Assembly (NCBI GenBank): GCA_025201705.1
Contig: MU617347.1
Span: forward strand, 1-15,311
Length of the DNA: 15,311 nt
Source of the DNA: Dissophora ornata
Taxonomy: Eukaryota > Mortierellomycota > Mortierellomycetes > Mortierellales > Mortierellaceae
Direction: 5' to 3'
The position numbers and the translations under genes are program-made. Shown here one piece after another: positions 9,695 through 15,311 of this stretch; position 1 is the first letter of the stretch, and each line of letters begins with the position of its first letter. The notes below the pieces were generated by a model. That model saw only the letters and a program-made list of their open reading frames with translations, had not been told where the DNA came from and did not search any database.

Positions 9695-10930
9695 CTGTTG
9701 AGGAGCCTGCTGCGGCAACTGGTGGATATTGATCGGCTGCGAGTACTGGTCACCAAAGTAGTTGCCACCAAGACCAAGGGCCTGAGGGGAGTCACACCAT
9801 CCCGAGGGATCCATTCCGGGTCCATCGGCACTACATCCGCCCTGGATAATTGAGTATGGGAGGGCATCGAGGTAGTGGCCATCGAGGAGGAGCGAGTTGT
9901 ACTGCATCACCTCGAGCGGTTGCATATCACCCATGAGGCTGTAAGGGCTGCTGGGGTCCTGAAGTTCAGCATTGGTAGTGTTGTTACCTTGCATGGTCTG
10001 GCCTTGTGGATACGGGGTATTCGAGGAGGAGGAGGAGGAGGAGGAGCCATTGTAACCGTGTTGGGCAATGACCATGTTGTGTTCTTGGACCATAAAGTCG
10101 AGGATATAGTTCTCGTCCTGGGGTGCGTGCTGTTGCTGTTGCTGTTGCTGTTGCAGCTGGCGCATATGTTGCTGGTGCTGCTGGTGCTGTCGGTGCTGCT
10201 GTTCGGGGTCTTGCTGATAGGCGGATGACGAGGACGAGTACTGCTGCTGGTGCTCGAGCGCAGATGTTTGCACAGTCACTTGCTCCAATTGGCGTTGGTC
10301 TTGGGTGAGCGCGAGCATCGACGCGAAACCAGGGAAGCCCTCGCGCATAAGAGCCTCGGCGAGAAGAGGGTAGACCAGGGGCATGGAAGGACCTGTGCCG
10401 TATGGGGTATTGTTGAAATCAACTGTAGTCGAGGACGAGCTCACCACAGAGTCGGTCTCTGCTGACTGGGCCGATTGCTGTTGTTGTTGTTGTTGCTGCT
10501 GCTGTTGCTGCTGCTGTTGTTGTTGTTGATATGAGTGGTCCATGCTGTGAGTGCGTTTATGAAGGGTAGTGTGCTGTTGGTGGTGGTGGTGGTGATGATG
10601 GTGGTGGTTGACAAGGGTATCAGACGAAGAGGTGGAGGAATTGGAAGAAAAAGACGACTGTTGTTGCTGCTGCTGTTGCGAAGCTATGGGCAGGGACTCG
10701 AAGGTATCGAGGCACGTTTCAAAAAAGACCTTGGCTGTGGATTGGTCTTGATAGCGGTGTTGGTGCGGCAAGTCCATGGAGCTGATGAGCGAGGAGGCGA
10801 CAGCGCAGGGGGATGGAGGCGAAATGAGTTTAGAAGCAGGTGGTGGAGCGGGAGCAGAAGAAGAAGAAGGCGAAGGCGTACAAGTAGTAGTAGTAGTAGA
10901 AGAAGTAATAAAATAAGAGGAAGGAGGCAT
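8567..10930 (-). CDS. C2H2 zinc-finger transcription factor, Crz1-like, polyQ/polyS-rich
   Basis: A single uninterrupted 787-codon frame is seen. Three C2H2 fingers sit at the extreme C-terminus: C703/C708/H721/H725, C733/C738/H751/H756 and C764/C767/H780/H786. Their helices read TRAFNLRSH, VRRHDLDRH and GRSDALQRH. The -1/2/3/6 residues of fingers 1 and 2 (R,F,N,S and R,H,D,R) nearly match those of Crz1 (FTRPYNLKSH, FARQHDRKRH). The third finger resembles the Crz1 FARADALGRH segment. I infer a calcineurin-type factor with moderate confidence; the family could also be a lineage-specific C2H2 group. An LQVP string at 501-504 fits the LxVP calcineurin-docking motif, but no proper PxIxIT is visible. 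Low complexity is extreme: His tract 109-118, Q17 at 136-152, polyQ 259-267, Q13 at 411-423, polyS near 295-303, 439-459 and 670-680, polyA near 626-634, and an acidic block at 522-545. A basic segment near 614-618 (AKRSK) may be a nuclear signal. The start is the first ATG of the frame; the region before it is noncoding. Confidence 0.85.
8569..8825 (-). other. Three-finger C2H2 DNA-binding domain
   Basis: This encodes residues 703-787. Finger 1 is C-x4-C-x12-H-x3-H, finger 2 is C-x4-C-x12-H-x4-H, and finger 3 is C-x2-C-x12-H-x5-H. The linker between fingers 1 and 2 is NGERPHK, close to the classical TGEKP type. The linker between fingers 2 and 3 is MANKPYA. The protein ends one residue after the last zinc ligand. 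Confidence 0.9.
9662..9700 (-). repeat. CAG/CAA tract encoding Q13
   Basis: A mixed CAG/CAA run (ctg/ttg on the plus strand) encodes residues 411-423 of the C2H2 protein. CAA interruptions are present, which usually slow slippage. Confidence 0.9.
10475..10525 (-). repeat. CAG/CAA tract encoding Q17
   Basis: This is the longest glutamine run of the C2H2 protein (residues 136-152), built from alternating blocks of CAA and CAG codons. It is followed 50 bp upstream by a histidine tract (10577-10606) of CAC/CAT codons. Confidence 0.9.
10577..10606 (-). repeat. CAC/CAT tract encoding His10
   Basis: The tract encodes ten consecutive histidines, residues 109-118. Long His tracts in transcription factors are often linked to nuclear-speckle or condensate targeting, but the role here is unknown. 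Confidence 0.9.
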
Positions 10931-11320
10931 CCGTCGAAAAGGAAGGATAAAAATCGAAAAAAAAGAAAAAAAAAGGCGTGCAACTATGCCTCTATTGAAA
11001 ATTGGGGACAGGGGTGTAAAACCGAATCAGACGAAGGAGGGGCGGACAAGGTGAGAGAGCGAGACAGTGGATTTTTTGCTCAGATATGGGGATGATGATG
11101 TCTGCTTTTTTAGTGTGTCCAAGATGGGGGTAGGTACGTCAAGAAGTTTATTCTGCTACAAAAGAACGAGAGCCGAGATGAGAGAGAGAGAGAAGGAGAG
11201 AGAGATATGCGTTCACGAATAAGATGACAATGATGCTGGAGATGAGAGAGTAGAAAGATAAATGAGGATTGAAGTGCAGTGGGTAGGAAGGAACTGAAAA
11301 AAAAATGGCGAAGGGGCCTG

Positions 11321-11328
11321 TTTAAATA
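11321..11328 (-). promoter_or_regulatory. TATA-like box TATTTAAA of C2H2 gene
   Basis: The plus strand reads tttaaata, which is TATTTAAA on the minus strand. It is the best TATA-like element upstream of the C2H2 start and lies about 120 bp before the CT-rich block where transcription could begin. The same 8-mer recurs at 11929-11936. Confidence 0.4.
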
Positions 11329-11371
11329 GAGGGTGAAATTGGAAAAGCGAGTGAGAGAGTAGAGTAGAGAG

Positions 11372-11388
11372 ACATATGGGACATATGG
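11372..11388. promoter_or_regulatory. Direct pair of CATATG palindromes
   Basis: Two CATATG hexamers at 11373-11378 and 11382-11387 sit in a direct 9-bp repeat (acatatggg, acatatggt). They lie about 45-60 bp upstream of the TATTTAAA box in the minus-strand direction. CATATG is an E-box (CANNTG) variant; the factor is unknown. Confidence 0.4.
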
Positions 11389-13758
11389 TTGAATGCCTCT
11401 GAATACACCTCCGGCTATTCAATCCGTGTTCAATTCTATTCGAGCCGATTGTTGCTCATCTTATTTTTGTCCACTCTACCTCCCCCCCCTCCCCTCCATC
11501 TCGTGTACGTCGTACACACACACCGCACACACACAACAAAGAAAAACACATTGCTTGCACTCACTCGCTCCTTCTCTTTCTCTCGCACTACATGGGAACA
11601 TAATCAAAAGCCCAAGACAACACGACACAGCAGAGCATCCGCTCTACACCATCCACCATCCACCATCGACAGAGTAATAAGAATCACAATCCTGGGATCC
11701 TCCTTCCACGCTTCTAGGCCTCACATCTTTTCGAGACATACATACAACACCCAATGTATGTGCCCATCAGGGCACCACCTCCCCACTGCGGCTGCTTTTG
11801 AAATATAATAGAGCAGACCTATTTTGCACCTGTCATCATGTTTTTTTTTCTTATACTCACGAGATGCCAATGCGGGTAGAGCGAAAATAAAAAAAAAGAG
11901 GGAGGGACAAGGGGACGGAAAGCCGGTGTTTAAATACCCTCGGCCGGTATGCTGTACCGACCCTTGGAGACTGATCCCCTGGGCGCCAGGATTTTTCGAT
12001 CGGTGCGTGCTACTGCTCTGGATATAAGGGAATATTGAATACGGTGGCAAACGAAATTTTTGAATTGATTGGGGGTCTAGTCCTTTTCTTGTTACCCTCC
12101 GATGCACCATGCCGACGCTGTGTTGTGTACGCCCCAAAAATGATGATGTGACCAAGCAGCACTCTATTGAGTCGTGTTCTTTGTTTGTCATACTGAACGA
12201 GATAGAGAGAGAGAAAGAGAAAATGAGAGAGTGAGGGAAGGGGAGGGGTAACTAATTTAGTGCGAGCACTGTGCACCCGCGGAAAGTTGTTTACTAGCGA
12301 CAGCGCGTTTTCAATTGAATAAAAGAAATAGAACAGCAACTCTCTCTCTCTCTCTCGGTCATCCTGTGAATGTCAAGCACAAGGGGGGCGGTGATACGAA
12401 GGCGTGAGCCTCAATAACCGAACCAGCAAATAGTATAACGAGCAAAAAAAAAACACTGATCGGACAAAAGAGAGAGAGAGAGAGGAATGCATAGCAAGAT
12501 GGGATATTAGCTGGGCTAAGGCAAAAAGAAAAAAAGAGTGTGGGCGATCACAGAGGAGAGAGTTATGCAGACAGCCATATATGCATGCGCGTATTGTACT
12601 GGTTGCCAGGTCATGAACATCCAACGAGCGACATGATGATAGGAGGGATGGGAGGCGACACTCTAGTGCCCTGGAGACACCGTTATTGCCCATTATTATT
12701 AGATAACCCACTCGCGTCGCGGTTTATGTATATTTGCCAATGGGACACGAGTTGTGGTCTCGATCGTCCACAAGACCCCTCCCCCCCCCTTTTATTCGCT
12801 TCTCGAGGATTTCTTTTTTTGAACGAACAAATTATAGGACAAGGCAGGGGGGGTTCAGCGATACCGAGAGAGGGCGAGCGAGAGGGCGAGAGAAGGGTGA
12901 GACAGAGGCTAATGAGGGACTTTTTCTCACTCGCTCACTCTCTCTCTCTCTCTCTCTCTTCCGGAATCTGGTGACACACAATCAGAGGCAATACGATGGA
13001 TAGAGTTGAAATTGTATTTCTCGGGAGGCCGTTGCGGTGAGCATTACTTTCAGCTCTGGGTAACACGTAAGGGAGGCTGGGTCTGGCCCTTCTAGAGGTG
13101 GAATAGATAAAACCTTCCCAGTTTGGGAAAGCAACCCGGTGAGCGCAAGCACACAGGCATAAATAATAACAAACGAAGAAAGGACGAAGGGGCTATTCTG
13201 GACTCAGCCCGGCAGTCAAAAAGAAAAAAAAACATCTATTTGCAAAAGCAGGGAGATTAAAACCTTCTTTACACCCTCTCCTTTCCGAGAAATTATAACA
13301 ACACGAGCGTTTTTTTGGCTGGGTGGTGTCTCGTCTGTTTCCCAACAAACAAACAAGAACGAAAAGCACCAAGGGCGAAAATCCAAAAATACGACAAGCC
13401 CAGTCAGTGAGTGTTGTTTTTGTCTTTTTTTTTTTTTTTTGCGCTAGCACCCTTGCTGACGAGTTCACACAGGCACGTGCTTAGTAAGACATGTCTAGAA
13501 CCTTTTCAACTTGCTGAACGAGCAGTAATAGGCTCAAGAGAATTTGTCTTTCTTCGCACGCACGCGCGCAATTGGCTTTTCATATCCTTTTTAGAAAACT
13601 CTTGAAAAGAATTTCTTTTTTAAAACGAGTACGAGTAAGGAATGCGTATGAGTCAAAAGATTTTTCCTATTTTTTTGAGGCGGTACTTTCATGAAAACCC
13701 AAAATTGGAGTAGTGGAACATTGCCACGCCCGACCAACAAAGGTTAGTCTAAGCTTGA

Positions 13759-13759
<1 letters not shown>

Positions 13760-13805
<46 letters not shown>
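13760..13805 (+). repeat. A46 homopolymer
   Basis: This is an uninterrupted run of 46 adenines, by far the longest homopolymer in the window. The hexamer CGACCA occurs on both sides (near 13728 and 13807), but no recognisable retroelement body precedes it. Confidence 0.95.
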
Positions 13806-13806
<1 letters not shown>

Positions 13807-14125
13807 CGACCAGTGCACAACAAACATACACATACGCCCGCAGATTTTTCGGAATTCATGCAAAGCACAACGTGTTCTCTATTTTTGGGCGGGTCCTCGT
13901 TGCATTTTTTTTAGGTATTCTTGGATCTTGTCCCACCACACTTCTGTTGATATCTCGCATGGTTCAAGCTACTCTCACTATTTTCTGTTTTTCTTTTTTT
14001 CCTTTTTTCTTTGTGTGCGTATTTTTCTTCGTGTGTTTTTTGTGCTTTGTGCGATGCGTGTCGCATTGCGGTTATGCCAACACGTAAAAATAGACAAGGT
14101 CGTCGTGGAGAAGATGACAAGCTAA

Positions 14126-14185
14126 CAAATATAGCACAACAACAAATATAGCAAAGCACACACACACACACACACAAATATGGCA
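14126..14185 (+). repeat. Three CAAATATAGCA units and a CA microsatellite
   Basis: An 11-bp motif occurs at 14126-14136 and 14143-14153, and with one change (CAAATATGGCA) at 14175-14185. The second and third copies are separated by a CA dinucleotide run (about 14156-14175). Confidence 0.85.
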
Positions 14186-14596
14186 AGCAAAACTAGAAGG
14201 TTGTTTTATTATTGGCCATGAGGGGGGGAGGTCTTGTCTTGATTCCATAACCATGCATTAAAACATACACCGAGTTATGATTCTCCGTGCGCATTATGCG
14301 ATTTTCATATTCTGCCGTATATTATACGCCATTTTGTTAATCTTTACTTACTCTGTGTTGTAGTTCTTCCGTCCTCTCAGTTATAGATGACTTATTTTTT
14401 TCCGCGCAGCACTCCGAGTCTATTTTTGAAGAGATAAAAAAGAAAAAAAAAAAACCAGCCTCCGAGAGAGAGATCAATGTTGCACGACGTACAATGCATG
14501 TCCTGGGCGTCTAGCTGAAACTAAGGAAAAATATAAAAAAAAAAGTGGTACATGTAACATGTAACAGGTGCTTTTTTTGCAAGTGCACTGCCACAC

Positions 14597-14614
14597 GACG
14601 CGCTATTTCGCGTC
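14597..14614. repeat. Inverted repeat GACGCG-n6-CGCGTC
   Basis: Perfect 6-bp arms (14597-14602 and 14609-14614) flank the loop ctattt. Each arm holds an ACGCG core, the half of the MluI cell-cycle box (ACGCGT). It could be a paired protein-binding site or a small hairpin. Confidence 0.7.
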
Positions 14615-15311
14615 CCCCAAAGTTCGTCTCTGTTCCATTTTTAGGGTAACTCTATTTTCAACCACGCGAAAAGAGTATATACAGTTAGTTTGGGCGTAAG
14701 CTTTTTGCACATTCACGGATCTCGCGTTCAGAACATTCTTTGCGCCCTACTAGACCACATACAGAACGGCAAATGTGCTCGAGCTAAAACAGTATTCAAG
14801 AGTCATCATCTTATTTTTTTCTCGGCAGTTCCTGCCCCTGCTTGGACCTGAGTCAGGACATAAAAAATAATATATCCGCATGGTAACAAACGCATTGACA
14901 CAAAGGAGATACTAGACTAGTAAAGAAAGAGTAGATCCCATTTACTCTCTGTCCATTTGCAGATTTTTTTTGGCTGTGTTGATCTAGCCCAATTTTTTTT
15001 CTCCCACAATCACCACCCTCTCTGTAAAGCCCGGAATATAATCGCGTAGCTACGATCCACGTATATTCTAAAGAACACATTTCCGCAGCAATTAGAGTGC
15101 TTGGAAGTTTTTGAGAAATCATACCGTCACTGTTACAAGTACTTTATTTTGGATAGCCTTCCCGATTCAGACACTGTCAGATCGCGAACAAATCCGAGGA
15201 AATAGAAAACATTTTTTTTTTACCAACTGCTGCTTTATTGAACAGTACAAAAATCTCCCTTTAGTGGCCATGCAAAAAAAAAAAGATCAAAGATCAAACA
15301 AAAATTACCCG

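Larger units (their letters stand above)
10931..11388 (-). promoter_or_regulatory. 5' leader and proximal promoter of C2H2 gene
   Basis: Reading leftward, a TATTTAAA box lies at 11321-11328, about 390 bp before the ATG. Beyond it are strongly CT-rich blocks (for example 11181-11206) and then A/T-rich sequence up to the start codon. Upstream of the box lie two direct CATATG sites. AGGGG cores like STRE sites occur near 11012, 11038 and 11312. The assignment is by position and motif only. Confidence 0.45.
11389..15311. other. Long gene-free region right of the C2H2 promoter
   Basis: In almost 4 kb I find no ORF with recognisable domain, consistent splice structure or family motif. The frames present are short and built from microsatellite translation. 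Contents include GA/CT microsatellites (about 12337-12357, 12470-12484, 12938-12959), a GC-rich hairpin island at 11941-12003, and a higher-complexity island at about 13015-13180. Further right are an A46 run at 13760-13805, a short repeat group at 14126-14185 and ACGCG-type motifs at 14597-15187. A TTTATT at 15233-15238 could be a minus-strand poly(A) signal of a gene further right, or chance. Confidence 0.6.

Noticed and set aside
9280..9882. 200-codon minus-strand frame, Ser/Leu-rich
   Set aside because: It is an alternative frame inside the C2H2 gene, produced by CAG/CAA and Ser-codon repeats read in another register.
10535..11095. 186-codon plus-strand frame rich in Val and Arg
   Set aside because: It is antisense to the N-terminus of the C2H2 gene and runs into its leader. 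Its composition is explained by the repeats.
11389..11808. 139-codon plus-strand frame in the gene-free region
   Set aside because: It is made mostly of translated CT/CA-rich sequence, overlaps the C2H2 upstream region and shows no domain or splice support.
11941..12030. tRNA or spliceosomal RNA in the GC-rich patch
   Set aside because: No cloverleaf, no A/B box pair and no U1-U6 signature could be recognised; only short stems are present.
13713..14087. Frame spanning the A46 run
   Set aside because: It is a polylysine followed by Phe/Val-rich translation of T-runs, which is typical of homopolymer artefacts.
14126..14185. Possible CRISPR-like repeat group
   Set aside because: There are only three short 11-bp units with unequal and low-complexity spacers in a eukaryotic context.

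Overview
This is a stretch of a fungal nuclear genome. It carries three protein-coding genes, a velvet regulator, a Spa2-type polarisome scaffold and a C2H2 transcription factor. They are separated by long non-coding spacers rich in homopolymers and microsatellites. The two plus-strand genes are split by short GT-AG spliceosomal introns with good donors (gtaagt, gtatgt, gtaaaa) and pyrimidine-rich or A/T-rich acceptors, and one TACTAAC branch point is visible. Velvet and Spa2 proteins are fungal families. The divergent sequences, the long polyQ/polyS tracts and the A/T-rich spacers suggest an early-diverging filamentous fungus. Mucoromycota sensu lato, with Mortierellomycotina the best guess, is an inference from style and not proven here.

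Layout. Positions 1-1518 (+) hold the 3' part of a velB-like velvet gene; its first exon or exons lie left of the window. Positions 1519-2706 are spacer with short tandem repeats and then a 200-bp pyrimidine-rich tract leading into the next gene. Positions 2707-6524 (+) hold a complete eight-exon gene predicted to encode a 911-residue Spa2/Sph1-type scaffold. It has two GIT/Spa2 homology repeats at the N-terminus, a central coiled coil, low-complexity linkers and a conserved C-terminal helical region. Positions 6525-8566 are the shared 3' spacer between convergent genes, with poly(A) signals and several microsatellites. Positions 8567-10930 (-) hold an intronless gene for a 787-residue transcription factor. 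It is very rich in Q, S and H and has three C-terminal C2H2 fingers whose contact residues look like those of the calcineurin-responsive factor Crz1. Positions 10931-15311 (4.4 kb) contain no gene I can support. This region should hold the promoter and 5' leader of the C2H2 gene. Near the right edge a cluster of ACGCG-type sites may belong to a promoter of the next gene outside the window.

Function. All three genes belong to families that control fungal morphogenesis: velvet regulators (development, light, secondary metabolism), Spa2 (polarised tip growth) and possibly a Ca2+/calcineurin-responsive factor. I see no sequence evidence that they are co-regulated. No tRNA, rRNA, CRISPR array or intact transposon was recognised. 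All exon boundaries below were derived by hand from splice signals, reading-frame phase and family conservation.
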